DNA of 64,000 bases, taken from assembly GCF_004359215.1 (NCBI RefSeq), contig NC_090625.1:864773-928772 (forward strand), given 5' to 3'. The position numbers were made by a program, and so were the translations under genes. Below, one piece after another: positions 10,600 to 21,629 of this stretch. The number at the start of each line of letters is the position of its first letter. The stretch's first letter is position 1. Under the pieces are notes generated by a model. It had not been told where the DNA came from, searched no databases, and saw only the letters and a program-made list of their open reading frames with translations. Source of the stretch: Bremia lactucae. Its lineage: Eukaryota > Oomycota > Peronosporomycetes > Peronosporales > Peronosporaceae.

Positions 10600-11706
10600 C
10601 ACGCCAGTTCTTGCCATCGCGCCCTTTGGGAAGGGACTCCTAATACTGAGTATCTCTGCCCCAGCAGGGAACCTAGCATAGCACCAAGCCATCATATGGC
10701 CGCTCTTGCCGGATTTATAGCAGACAACGTCTGCATTACCCAACTCCATGGGAGTGGCATCTGACCTCTCGGCAGACGGCTTATACCAAGCTGTCGCCGA
10801 GGCACTGTTATAGAAATTGTTCCTTAACTAAGGCAGTTTGGATTGCCTCTTCCATCATCGACGAGCTGTCGCCGAGGCACTGTTTGGGAAATTGCTCCTC
10901 AACTAAGGCAATTTGGATTGCCTCTTCCATCGTCGACGGCATCTTTCTGAAAAAGGCCTGTCGCGATGGGCCATGCCGCAGTCCGTTTATAAACGTGATC
11001 ACCTTAATCTGCTCCAGAATCGGACCGACGGGTAATGGACACGACAGCTAGCGCGTCTCTTGCGCATAATCTTGCATAGAACGCTTCACCTGTTGCGCTC
11101 CAAAGAAGCGCGTCTGAAGCAACACTTTGCTGTTCGGCGGCTGGTACATGGCGCGAATCTTATCCTTAAAGATCGCTTATGAGGGGAACGCTTTTCTGTC
11201 CGCCATAAGCGCCGAGTAAACCCACTCTGAGGCCTTACCGCGCAGATGCGACATGGCGTACGACACCACCCGGCTGTCGTTCTCGATGAGCTGGGCGACA
11301 CTGCATTGCTCCACGGCTAAAAGCCAGTGGACAATCGTGTGCGCCGCAGTTCCATCGAACTTGGGCGGGTCCATCCGAATGGGCCTCGGCTGATGCGGCC
11401 GGGCAGAGAGCATCTCAACAGTCCTGTTGAGAGCCTCGCTCCGAGCCTGCTCATGCCTCAGCTCATCCTGAGTCTGAGTGACGGACTCCGCCGCAGCATG
11501 GCTCTGTGCCTCGGACGCGGCCCTCCGCTGTCCGAGCACAAATGCCTCAAACTGCTCCAACTGAGCAACATGTTGCTCAGGAGGACTACCCAGGAGCCTG
11601 GCCAGGGCTTGTTCACCAAGTCCCTGCGCCATTAGCCCTGCCACCTCCCGATGATGTTCGGAGAGGTGGGGAAAATGAGCCCAATCAATGTTGAGGCTCA
11701 TCCTCA
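10600..11706 (-). pseudogene. Gag remnant of element C
   Basis: The main frame, 11706 to 11177, opens MSLNIDWAHFPHLSEHHREV. It has a coiled-coil-like HVAQLEQFEAFVLGQRRAAS stretch, then the capsid-like RMDPPKFDGTAAHTIVHWLL and GKASEWVYSALM. After a stop it continues in other frames through KVLLQTRFF, VITFINGLRHGPSRQAFFRK and a repeated SSMMEEAIQ(I/T)ALVEEQF segment (10810-10930, duplicated in tandem). A degraded knuckle lies at about 10690-10740. The codon at 11177 and others are stops, so it is not functional. Confidence 0.75.
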
Positions 11707-11741
11707 CGTACACACGCAGAGATGCGGGTCGTGGGAAGGAT

Positions 11742-11755
11742 TTCAAGTGCTGCCA
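11742..11755 (-). other. Primer-binding site of element C
   Basis: On the minus strand TGGCAGCACTTGAA begins two bases after the LTR end, parallel to elements A, F2 and F3. Confidence 0.55.
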
Positions 11756-11757
11756 AG

Positions 11758-12311
11758 TGTAGGCGGGCACGTCGTAATGCGGCCACGCTCTACTTAAGCA
11801 CACACCCTAGCACAGCGAGGAAGCGGTTTACACCTGCTTCTCTAGCGTGCAGTGAGGTAGTTGTGGTGGGCGCGCAAGCGACCTCACCCAACACACTAAG
11901 CACTTTGGCTAAGTGACGTCACGGGAGCGGTAATCCGTCTCCTCGTGCGCATTTACCAAGAAGGTAGTAATTTTCAGACTGATTTGTATTTAATAGAATT
12001 AAATACAAATTCCTATTTTTACCAATTAAAATGATATCTCTATAGATATCATTTAATATGTATTACGAGCGTAACTTTATAGATACCTCGCGTAAGTGAT
12101 GACGCTAGCCGTCATCATGGATGACGCTGGGCGTCATCTCTCCTAATGTGAATGCACCCATGTGCATCACATCCACAAGGGTTGGTCACAAATGTGCACC
12201 ACACCCGAGTGTTGGGTCTAATTACTATTATTTAGTAATTGACCACCCCCTTAAGTACCAAATGTACTTAATGGGGACTGTGTAAGATTAGGGCAACTTT
12301 AGCCCGTTACA
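11758..12311 (-). repeat. 5' LTR of element C (554 bp)
   Basis: On the minus strand it runs from TGTAACGGGC to CGCCTACA. It is homologous to the solo LTR at 21630-26720 and the fragments at 1303-1647, 62610 and 63323. It contains several perfect hairpins (ATGATATCT/AGATATCAT, GATGACG/CGTCATC twice, TTAAGTAC/GTACTTAA) and a TGACGTCA motif at 11914-11921. Confidence 0.85.
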
Positions 12312-12339
12312 GGAGAGCAATGGCATCCAGTCAAGAGTC

Positions 12340-12500
12340 GTATTTACTCGAAGAACGAGTACCCGACAGATTAGGACGATCGAAGGCACGTCACAACGAG
12401 TGACCGTGGGATTGGTCCGTATTGAAGAGGACGGGCCTACAAAGAAGGTGCTCGAGGCGGCAACGATGAATTTTGAGGAGCTGCCAAATCCTACAAACTA
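12340..12500 (+). pseudogene. Fragment of A-type pol linker
   Basis: The block around CAGATTAGGACGATCGAAGG (12370) and the GAGGACGGGCC / GGTGCTCGAGG part match element A at 2955-3050. It is a relic of another A-family copy, interrupted on the left by element C. Confidence 0.55.
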
Positions 12501-12639
12501 CTTCACTAGTGAGCCAGTGTCTACGGCTAGTAGAATTGATCGATTTACGTCCTTTAACATTGGACATCGTGTGTACAATGGGTTGAAGTTACAAAACCTT
12601 CAGTTGATTCTAACTATCAATAGGCGTCGCTGGTACTCA

Positions 12640-14060
12640 AGCAACACCTTTGAAACGTCTCAGTCACCCTTACAAGGCGGACAATAAAAAAATATCCACT
12701 TCGATCTTCACAATCGGTACGGATTCGGGCGGCACTGTTGAAGGCGTTGGTAGACCGGGAAGTGAGACTTTCTGTTGCGGCAAGGACATGGGATGGCATT
12801 GTCTCTCGACGATTACAGCAATTCGTAGGCGGGACAAACAACGCAGCAAAAAAGCATGCAAAGAATACACGGCCAGGCGAGAGCGGGTCTCTAAACACGG
12901 TAACAGCTTATTCAGGCCAATTCGAATACACTTCGGGAGGAACCGGTGGACATTCTCTACCACGAGTTTCAGGCGTCACGATACTAGCAGACCGCAAATC
13001 GACACAAGCCGATGATTATCGCTTACTCCGAACAATTCATCTGTCGTAATTGCTGCAATTGCCGGGCTTCACCGGCGCAAAAGGGCTGAGCCGAACAGGC
13101 TTAACAGCGACTATTACTTTGACAATCAAGTTCCTATCATGTTACGATTGGCAATGAATTACTTCGCAGCAATGATTGACCTCCCTCCATTCTTTCTAGA
13201 AGGGCTAATAATTCCGCTTCGAAAGAAGGGAAACTCTGTCGATGCGCTGGACTATAGTCCAATATCATTGCTTCAAACGAGGTATAAACTATTTGCGAAA
13301 GTTCTGGCGATGCGTCTGCAACGCAGTATGAGTCGGCCTATATGCGATACCCCCAGCAAAGATTTGTGCAGGAGCGCCAAATGATGAAAACAGTGATGAT
13401 GGTGACAGTCTTAGCCACAGCCCGCAATGAACCTGACATAGCAGTTGACCTTAGCCAGATGATTTTACTGTTGTATTTGAGGAAAGCATGCGATACGGTC
13501 GCTCGGAGTGCTCTCTGTTTCGGGTTTTGGAAAGGTTCGGCGTCTTTCTGACATAAACGACAGCTCGATTTCTCGCTAACAAAATGCTATCTCGACCGAT
13601 CGAGGCGAGGTCGGGGATACGGCAGGGTTGCACGCTCGCGCCTTTATGCTCATCTTGGCAGCGGAAATCCTGGGGTTAGCTATTACGCAAGATCCGGAGC
13701 TCTAGGGCATTGAAGTTATAGGATCTACGGGCGAACGTCACATTTTCTCAGCGTTTGTCGATGATTTAAGTGTCTCTTTAGACGACGCTTACAAGCTTCC
13801 ACGTGTGCTACAAATTGTAATTGCATTTGGGAAATTATCAGGGCTCACGGTGGCGCCTGCAAAGAGTCAGATAATATTCTTAAACACATCGGTCGCCGTG
13901 CCGGAGTATGATGGGTTGCCGGTGCTTCAAGCAGGAGTAACAACTCGTTAACTCGGTCACCGAATTGAAACTGGGCAACTGTAGGATGCTAAATGGTCGA
14001 AGTGGATCCGCAATGTGAGCAGAAATGCCCGGCAGCGGAAGGTTGTTAGCACGAGATCTT
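12640..14060 (+). mobile_element. LINE (non-LTR retrotransposon) remnant
   Basis: The RT blocks are typical of an L1-like element: GLIIPLRKKGNSVDALDYSP (about 13200), ISLLQTRYKLFAKVLAMRLQ, then after frameshifts QQRFVQERQMMKTVMM (about 13350), LRKACDTVAR (about 13480), [10 protein letters not shown] with stops (about 13618) and FSAFVDDLSVSLDDAY (about 13745), the F-V-D-D catalytic site. The segment 12640-13050 probably belongs to the upstream part. Multiple stops are present, and an AT-rich stretch follows at 14100-14140. Confidence 0.75.
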
Positions 14061-14440
14061 TACCTATTGGACAGGTCGGATATGGGACTTCCTGCGACAC
14101 TTATTTAAAATTTAATTTGATTTATAATAAATATTTTATGCTGTCAATATCAGTCAAAGCCAAACTGTCAGGATCAGTCAACTCGCTGAGCCCTTGACCA
14201 CTCATTTCGCTTTATCTTCTGAACTATTCATTCTCTTAAATTCAAATTTACATATGCGCCATAATAAAAACAAGTAAGAACGTTTGCGCAATTAGGAGAG
14301 ATGATACTTAGTAAGTATAAAATTTAGGATAGGCGATGCCTTAAGGAGTGAGCCAAAGTATCGATTAGTAAAACCAAATTTTAATTCAGTCGTAATTTAC
14401 TCTCATTCCTTACAAGTGGTAGCACTTGTTAGTCTTCCGC
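14061..14440. other. AT-rich spacer
   Basis: I see no gene. It separates the LINE remnant from element D. From 14435 to 14500 the word CGCTCGCTTCTTCGC is repeated imperfectly about three times. Confidence 0.5.
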
Positions 14441-14559
14441 TCGCTTCTTCGCTGCCAGCTCGCTCGCTTCTTCGCCGTCCGCTCGCTATTTCGCCGCAAG
14501 AAGCGACGAGTTGATCGAATTTATTACGCGCAAGTACGGCAATATTTTATTGCGCGCGT

Positions 14560-15300
14560 TACGAAGTAAAAAGAGAACGCAATGGCTCCTCAAGTACTTG
14601 TCGTTCTAGACAGCTCATTGCGCGGACCGGCAGCACAATGGTTCTTGCTGCACCAATCAGAAATTCACTTAGTCGATTTTTTTTAGTAGTGGAAAAGGAA
14701 TGCGTCTCTGCAGATCTGCAGATCTGCAACAACGTCTTCGAGACGATCTGCATCGGCTGAAACAAGCCAATTTAAAGGACTAACGGACTACATTGCGAAA
14801 ATTTGACAAATTATTCGCAAGTTGAGGACATGACCGAAATAGACCAAACCATCTATAATCAACAAGGGTTGGGAACAAGAACTCAAGAAGAAGTTCAATA
14901 CCGACTAGGAATCATCTGTCGGGGGCTATTACTGAAGCGCTCGACTTTGAACGCGCACTTTCGGGTGTGCATCACCACCACACCGCTACAACTCCTCGTC
15001 CTGGTCCATAAAATGTGGCCAGAGAATTAAACAATGAGCCAGAGCCGATGAAAATCGACAATGCTCGGCCATTTCATAGGTCACCTCGCGTCCATAATCG
15101 ACATCCAAATAAACCAAAGTGTGCATACTGCAAAAAACTGGGGCACACGATTCAGCAATTTTACAAGCGTAGGTACCAGCAAAATAATCGTGGCTTCGGA
15201 TATCGTCGCGATCGTACAAACGTCAACTATTTCGAGAATGAGTCAGTTGAAGAAGAAACCATCGCGGTCGTACAAACGTCAACTATATTTCGAGAATGAG
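14560..15300 (+). pseudogene. Gag remnant of element D
   Basis: Gag-like LVVLDSSLRGPAAQWFLLHQ (about 14595) and LTDYIAKFDKLFAS (about 14780) precede a basic region with a zinc knuckle CAYCKKLGHTIQQFYKRR (about 15120). The fourth ligand Cys of the CCHC motif is replaced. Stops near 14690, 14820 and 14990 break it. A 50-60 bp segment reading (Y)FENESVEEETIA(V)VQTS is repeated in tandem at 15220-15330. Confidence 0.65.
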
Positions 15301-15774
15301 TCAGTCAAAGAAGAAACCATCGCGACTGCGTCCAATGAAGCTATCACTACACTAAGTGGAGCTGACGGGAAAGGATTTGATCGTCAAAAAGGTGATCTTG
15401 AAGATCGTGCTGTCAATATTATGCTCGATTCCGGTGCCACATGCAATGTAGTGAAGCCGGGGTTGCTGCAACGCGTCATGTATGAAGTGGCAATTCAAGT
15501 CGCTCTTTTCGACGGCACTAATTCTATCAGAAAGAAGGTTAAGAAAGGAGTCGCAAATATTCCCTTTGATGGTAATCAATTTTCTGACGTTCCCGTGATT
15601 GAGTGGCCAATGGCCAATTCCCATGATGTAATTTTGGGTAAGCCTTCGTTTACTGCGCAAGAGCCAATCATGAATTGGTCTACCCATCAAGTTTCGTTCA
15701 TAAGTGGTGACATACCACATGATGAGGTTTTAAACCGGTCATCACTTCCTTTGTCGATCTTTCAAGGAAATTGA
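15300..15774 (+). pseudogene. Protease of element D
   Basis: The frame 15061-15774 is open. NIMLDSGATCNVVKPGLLQR (15415) has the retropepsin D-S-G-A. VIEWPMANSHDVILGKPSFT (15594) has the second hydrophobic-hydrophobic-G block. A stop at 15772 separates it from the RT frame. Confidence 0.75.
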
Positions 15775-16690
15775 AAAAATCACAATACGAAGAAGTCTAT
15801 CGTGTCGAAATTCAGCAAGTGTCAGAATCTACAGCACCTCGTGAAAAACGGTTAAATGCTTTACTCGATTCCTATAAAAATATATATTTCTTGGAAAAAT
15901 TACCGAATTCGTTGCCTCCTTATCGGTCGGTTGAGTTTGAAATCAATATGCAACCCAGTGCGCCACTAAGTAATCGTCCGCCATTTCGACTGTCACAAAT
16001 TAAACATTAAGCTTTACACAAGTTTGTCGATGAGAACCTTTCACGCGGTGGATCGAGCTTCAGACTCGCCTTTAGTATCATACACTTGACATTCCTAAAA
16101 AGAAACCAACAACCGGTACGAGTCTTACTCGTTTTAAATGATTTCGATCTGGAAACGCGAACATTCTGCTCCGTAAGGTGATTGACTTTTTTATGTCAAC
16201 TCAAAGCCAGTCGTCCCGAAAGTACATTTGCCGCGAATCGTTGAATTACTCGATAAGATGCAAGGTATGAACTACTTCACGGTCATTAACTCAACTCAAG
16301 GGTACCATCAGATGCGTATCGATCCGGATAGCATAAATTACACTGCGTTTCGTACATTAAATGAAACATGCCAGTGGTGCGTTACTCCGATGGGCCTTGC
16401 TGGAATGCCCGGCATTTGGTCGCGCTTAATGCGTGTTCTTTTTAGAAAGTTCTCATTCGTTGTGCTATATTTGAATGACATATGCATCTTTTTCGTCTCT
16501 TATGACGAGCATCATGGTAATTTTGCTATCGTGTTCGACGTCTTACGCAAGGAAACACTCTTTGCTCACATCGGCAATCTCAAGTTTATATGTCAAGAGG
16601 TCAACTTTTTGGGATACACTGTTTCTGGCAATGGATTGCCGGTTGATATACAAAGACGGAAAAAATCGCTGAGTGGTCACTACCTACCTC
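15771..16690 (+). pseudogene. Reverse transcriptase of element D
   Basis: After the linker (15771-16010) and a broken fingers region (16010-16225), a clean frame runs 16228-16695. Its blocks are LPRIVELLDKMQGMNYFTVI, TQGYHQMRIDP, VTPMGLAGMPGIWSRLM and the catalytic YLNDICIF (about 16470). The catalytic box is Y-L-N-D instead of Y-L-D-D, which would inactivate the enzyme. Confidence 0.75.
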
Positions 16691-16985
16691 GGTAAAGAAA
16701 TTGCAAAGTTTTTTGGTCTGCTGGCTATAAATGCCGCTTTCTATATCAGGTTGCGCACATAGCTCTGCCGTTGAGCCATCTCGTTAAGAAATATTTTCTA
16801 TGGGTCTGGAATGCAGAACAAGGGAAATCCTCTGTAAGGCTGAAGTCTGCCTTATTAGCCGCACCTGTGCTGACTTCTCCCAACTTAACACGCCCGTTTG
16901 TTCTCACTACGAATGCATCGAAGCCGTGCGTTGGTAATGTTTTATCGCAATTTGTCAATGGACATGATCACCAGTAGCGTTTTAT
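16690..16985 (+). pseudogene. RNase H start of element D
   Basis: LSHLVKKYFLWVWNAEQGKS, then LKSALLAAPVLTSPNLTRPF and VLTTNASKPCVGNVLSQ correspond to the tether and first strand of a Gypsy RNase H. The usual catalytic Asp in the D-A-S motif is N here. The rest is missing at the junction with F1. Confidence 0.65.
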
Positions 16986-16994
16986 TCAAGAAGC

Positions 16995-17640
16995 TTGGAA
17001 TCCATGTCACTTTTGACAAGTCCATTATACAAGGATTTGATAAAAGTCAGTGATTTATTCCCTAAAACAGTTCCATGCGAGATGCTTAAGGATAGAGGCA
17101 CTCGACATGAGATCGAGCTCAAATCGGGCTCGAAGTACTGTGCCATGAAGCAGTGGCCACTGCCTCGTGAACAAGTACTTGCGATCGACAAATTCTTTGC
17201 CGATCGGGTAAAAGCGGGCCACGTGAAGGAATCAACCTCCCCACATAGCTTTCCGGCCTTCTGTGTGTGAAATGCCACAGGAGGGCGGTGGATAGTGCAC
17301 GCATTCAATGAACTGAATGCTGCAACGGTACCGGCTCAAATGCCGATACCTACAAATGATGTAGTCATCGATGGTATATCTAAGAGAATCATCATTCGGT
17401 CTATTAATCTGATGGATGGATTTTATCAGATCCCTATGCATGAACGGGACATCCCGTTCACAGCAGTGAGCACTCCCAGTGGATGCTCTGGGAATGAATA
17501 GTGATGCCACAGGGGCTTAATTACGCCCCTACAAAATTCAACAGATGCGTAACAAATCAGTTGAGACCGGTGCGAGAATTCGCACCTATTTATTTCGACG
17601 ATGTATTCGTACATAGCCGGGCCATGGACGGAAGGCGGAC
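16995..17640 (+). pseudogene. Reverse transcriptase of F1
   Basis: GTRHEIELKSGSKYC, QWPLPREQVLAIDKFF and KESTSPHSFPAFCV, then a stop (TGA near 17268), RWIVHAFNELNAATVPAQMP, INLMDGFYQIPMHERDIPFT, a frameshift, and YFDDVFVHS (about 17595) with the Y-F-D-D core. Same family as F2. Confidence 0.8.
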
Positions 17641-18420
17641 GTGAAAGCTTATAAAATTCATGTTCGTCGAGTTCTCACACTTATGCGAAAGCATATGTTG
17701 TATGCAAAATCTCAAGATGTGTATATTCACTGCAAGCGGGATACCACTTCTTTGGTGCATTGTCGTAAAACACGGCGTGCGCCCTGATCCCGAAAAGATC
17801 AAGGCAATCACCGACTGGCCAGTTCCAGTCGATGTCAATGGACTTCGAAAGCTCCTTGGGCTAGCGGCGTACTTGCACAAGTACTCACGCAATTATGCGG
17901 AAATGACTGTTCATCTCTCTCGTTTCTTGAAGAAAAAGACGAGAACAGTTATGGAACGCTGATTGTCAGAGTTCCTTTGAAGGTATCAAGCAAAGCTTGA
18001 TGCAATCGCCCATCTTGGCGATTGCAGATCAAGACAGACCATTTCTTGTGGTCTGTGACGCCAGCGATTTCGCAATCGGCTGCGCGTCAATGCAATCCGA
18101 TACAGACGGCGCGGAGCTCTGCGTGTATTATTAATAGCGTTTGCTGCAACCAGCTGAACGCAATTACCCAGCGCATCACAAGGAACTCCTTGCCATGAAA
18201 AATGCGCTGGCTAAGTTTAGGATCTATCTCCGAGGAGATAGACCATTTATCGCATATACGGACCATGCGTCATTACGCACGCCCGTAAACAGCCCACACT
18301 TCTCGCAAAGAAAGGCGAGGTGGCTATCGTTCTTCGCGGAGTATAATTTTTCCGTAGGATGACTTGATGTCGTCGGCGATGCGTTATCACGCCAATTCGA
18401 TTTTGAGCCTGCTGCGCAGT
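17641..18420 (+). pseudogene. RNase H of F1
   Basis: LRKLLGLAAYLHKYSRNYAE (about 17845), VVCDASDFAIGCASMQSDTD (about 18050), HHKELLAMKNALAKFRIYLR (about 18175) and TDHASLRTPVNSPHFSQRKA give the standard order. The C-terminal VVGDALSR-like end is near 18372. Stops near 17960 and 18133 break it. Confidence 0.75.
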
Positions 18421-18479
18421 TCAACAGTAAAAATATTCCCGCTATTGCAACACTCACTTCAAGTGTTCCGTCATAAACC

Positions 18480-19400
18480 TTGTTTGATGACATAAAGAAA
18501 ATCTACGCAGAAGATAAAGAATTTCTGCGTTTAATGGATCATGTGATGAATCCATTCAATACATATTAAGGTTTTTTTTACCGGCTTTATATCGATCGTC
18601 ATCCGATCGATACACAACACGCAACGGCTTATTGTATTACACAACAGTTGCCGGCGACACTTCACGTGTCGTCGTCCCACCTCACAATGATTTGCGCTCG
18701 CGCATCTCGTATAAGTGTCATGATCCACCACTAAGTAGGCATCGTGGACGTGAGAAAACTGGTCTCACAGTAAGTCGCGACTTTTACTGGCCCCGCCAGT
18801 ACCAGTGCGTGCGTACGTGCTTGCGAGGTATGTCAACGGGTGAAGCCTAGCCCTTCATCCCGTGCACCTCTCCAGCCTCTACCACTACAAGCAGAGTGTT
18901 GGCAGTCCGTATCTATGGACTTCGTCTTCGGTTTTCTCAAAGACGATCACAAAAACAATGGATCATTGTTTTTGTAGACAGATTCTGCAAGATGGTACAT
19001 CCTGCTGGAAGACCAGAGTCTATCACGTATCCGGGCTGTGCCCGTTTCTTTGTCGACAGTATTCAAACTGCGCGGGTTACCCCATGAATTGGTCTCAAAT
19101 GAAGATCCACAGTTTACGGCGGATTTGGGCAATCCGTGTTCCGATCTCTCGGAACACGGATGACTATGTCAACTTCTGATTATCCAGAGACAGATGGTCA
19201 GACAGAACGCGTAAAATCGCGTCCTCGAAAAGATACTTCGGGGTTACGTCCAATCGTAACCGAATTGGAGCGAATTTTTACCGATGGTCGAATTCGCCAT
19301 CAATAATTCGGTGCATGCGTCTAAAACGCATACACCGTTCTTCGGGATTGGCTTACGCCATCCACGAATACCCACCCATTAGAGGGATCCTCTAGTTTAA
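18480..19400 (+). pseudogene. Integrase core of F1
   Basis: Zinc-binding region: LSRHRGREKTG (about 18735) and VRTCLRGMSTGEA (about 18810). Core: SMDFVFGFL (about 18915), a DPQFTADLGNPCSDLSEHG frame near 19110, and DGQTERVK (about 19195). A perfect 13-bp-arm hairpin covers 19132-19161. Frameshifted and inactive. Confidence 0.75.
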
Positions 19401-19439
19401 GGGGGAGTGGACTCGCACGAGCAAAACCATTTCCGGCTC

Positions 19440-19890
19440 ATTGTTAACACGCGCCGAAGTTAACGACGACGCGAATGATATCGATGTCGAAGCAATCGTC
19501 ATCGAAAATGAGAAAGCTCTCATGGCAGTGCGCACAAAGCTTACTTGGAAAGACAAAACAACTGATTCAGCAGAGGAATTTCTGCTGGCTCTAGAATTAG
19601 TAATCCATTTCGTACAGGATTCCATTGCTAACGTAATGGACCGTCTGAAATGGAACGCAGACAAACATGGAACGCAGACAAACATGGAAGAGCAAATATT
19701 CTTTCACAAAATTTAATGACCTATACTACTATCTACAGTAAACTTACCATAAGCGTGTTGTCACTAGTTGTGGGTAGCAGTAAACTACTACTCAAGTTCA
19801 TAACGCCATTCCGTGTACTGCATCGCAAGGGGCAATGCATACACAATAGAATTGGTCGGCTCCGCCCGTACCATCAGTACCCGGTTTCTT
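19440..19890 (+). pseudogene. Integrase C-terminal (GPY) region of F1
   Basis: An acidic stretch EVNDDANDIDVEAIVIENEK precedes VQDSIANVMDRLKWNADKHG. Then GSSKLLLKFITPFRVLHRKG, the GPF/Y motif region, and YTIELVG. The segment ACAAACATGGAACGCAG is partly duplicated at 19660-19690. Confidence 0.7.
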
Positions 19891-21242
19891 CCGATGACGG
19901 ATCTGACCACCATTTTCAAGAATCCCTTAAAGATTCTTGTGGTCACGAACCAGATTTTCATGTCGGGTCCGAAGATCCTCAAAAACCGCGATGAGCTGAC
20001 AACAGCTCATCCCGATGACCGTGATGTTTCTGTTCGTACTCCAACATTGAGTACGCCCTCTTCGAACGGTTTTCCAGCCGTTCGATATAGTGAGCTTGCA
20101 CTGTCTGCTCCAACGAGTGACGTTTACCGCGCTCGTGCTCAAGGTTCCCCTCCAATACATGGAGGTTGCGAGCGAGTTTTATCGAACTTCGACTCTATAG
20201 CCGACACACGGTTCGGATCAAATTTTTTTCTCCTCCACCACAACCATTAATGGATTCCCACGGAATATATTCTAAACCACCGTGATGTGAAGGGGTAGCG
20301 AACGAGTTATCTGGTTCGCTGGCTCGGGATTCCACCTTCGCATAATAGCTGGGAGCCTCGTTCTCAGCTGGTTGTTGACGTTGTGGGCATCCTCTGTCAG
20401 TATGACGAGACATATCCGATGGATCAGAATGTCCATCAGAAAACATGCGCCCCTGGCGCTTATTAATTGATTGCAAAACGTGAATCGCATCGCGTATCTC
20501 GATAAAGATGCGAGCCCTTCCCCAGGACGAAGAAAGTTAGGAAATATTCTTTGACTCGTCTCGTATTGTCGACACAATATGGACAGGGATCACTCCACGT
20601 GAGGCATGGAAGTCCTGCCTCACGAGACAACCGATGCAATTTATACCTTGGACCGGTTGGAGTTCGTTTCTCAAACATAACGCAAAATCGCGTTAAGTCT
20701 TTGAAGCCAGGCTTCGCGTCCGATGTCTTTGACATTTACAATGAACGCGCTCCAGGCTTGCATCAACGAGATTAACGAGATATTATCTCGGTTGTTGTTG
20801 TCACTGTACCATCGTACTTAAAAAAACGCATCGAGATACAAATCTTCTTCAGCGCGAAAGTTCTTCGTGCTGGGATCAAGGCCATGTAGCTTTGTCGCAA
20901 CAAAAAAAAAATAATTATTGTGAGAATAAGTCTCTCTCACACGCTACTTACTAGCCGTTCCGAAGGCTCATATTCAGCTGCCTGACGATGATTAGGCGAC
21001 TGTTCTGTTCTCCCAGAGTCGGCGATTTCGTCCGACTCGCTTTCATAGTCGACCTCCAAAGAGAGGTCGCATTCACATGGCGACTCACCACGTGCACCCG
21101 CAACATTGAAATTCGCGGGAGAAGACGATACTACGGCAGACAGAATGTCTGCCGCAAGAGACAATAATGCGTCGCCCGCGGCTGCATGAACCGCAGCCGA
21201 AGGCGCCGCACTATTCGTATACCGCATGGACTTGTTAGCCAT
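19880..21242 (-). pseudogene. Antisense ORF remnant at 3' end of F1
   Basis: On the minus strand an ATG at 21242 opens 101 codons, Ala/Ser-rich then acidic (LSLEVDYESESDEIADSG). Further down, in shifted frames, come a Cys-containing part (20735-20463) with GLPCLTWSDPCPYCVDNTRR, then HTDRGCPQRQQPAENEAPSY, then a basic helix-like part near 20130 with ERGKRHSLEQTVQAHYIERL. The last two parts are conserved on the plus strand at 50209-50805. This frame lies opposite the linker and chromodomain of pol. It has no domain that I recognise. Confidence 0.45.
19890..20430 (+). pseudogene. Linker and chromodomain of F1
   Basis: The linker reads DVSVRTPTLSTPSSNGFPAV, then after a stop the chromodomain EYILNHRDVKG, stop, RTSYLVRWLGIPPSHNSWEP, QLVVDVVGI (about 20258-20390). 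It matches the minus-strand copy at 50204-50479. The aromatic W/Y/W positions of a chromodomain are kept in part. Confidence 0.7.
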
Positions 21243-21341
21243 GCGATAGAATTAAAAATGATGGTTCGACCAATCAAATAGTTTTCAATTAAGTGGTTGT
21301 ATAGTGACCACTCTATTCAATAACAATCAAATTGATTGTCG

Positions 21342-21357
21342 TTTAGGGGAGTGGAGA
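21342..21357 (+). other. Polypurine tract of F1
   Basis: AGGGGAGTGGAGA immediately precedes the LTR start TGTAACGGGG at 21358. Confidence 0.6.
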
Positions 21358-21629
21358 TGTAACGGGGTGTATCGTTACATGAATATACTTAAGGTTGTTA
21401 ATTAATATATTTTCTGAAAGGTAGATAAATATTTGGAGAATATTACTTTACGTAGCAACATTCTAAAAGCTTATCCATTGGTAGATATAGACCATTATAT
21501 CTCCTTTTCTCCGCGGTCCAGTCAGCACTGGACGCGCGCAAAGAGAAAGACAGATAAGACTTTAAGTGCATTTTTGCATTAGTAAATAATTAAGTTAGTA
21601 TTAAATAGATAGAAACAGAAGAACCTAAT
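21358..21629 (+). repeat. 3' LTR of F1, left part
   Basis: Begins TGTAACGGGGTGTATCGTTA and is colinear with the F3 LTR (32486-32072 on the minus strand) and with F2 54164 onwards. It is interrupted after CTAAT at 21625-21629, the target-site copy of the inserted A-type LTR. The right part continues at 26726. Joined, the LTR is about 427 bp. Confidence 0.85.

Larger units (their letters stand above)
10511..12311 (-). mobile_element. Gypsy element C, 5' LTR plus Gag
   Basis: A minus-strand copy of the A family: 5' LTR (12311 to 11758), primer-binding site, Gag and zinc knuckle. It is cut off at the Gag-protease boundary by the LTR of element B. Its Gag is the least damaged of the A-type copies here. 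Confidence 0.8.
14440..16985 (+). mobile_element. Gypsy element D (separate family)
   Basis: Gag with knuckle, protease, RT and the beginning of RNase H are recognisable. The RT is clearly different from those of B/E and F. The element is cut at about 16985 where F1 sequence begins. No LTR could be delimited. Confidence 0.75.
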
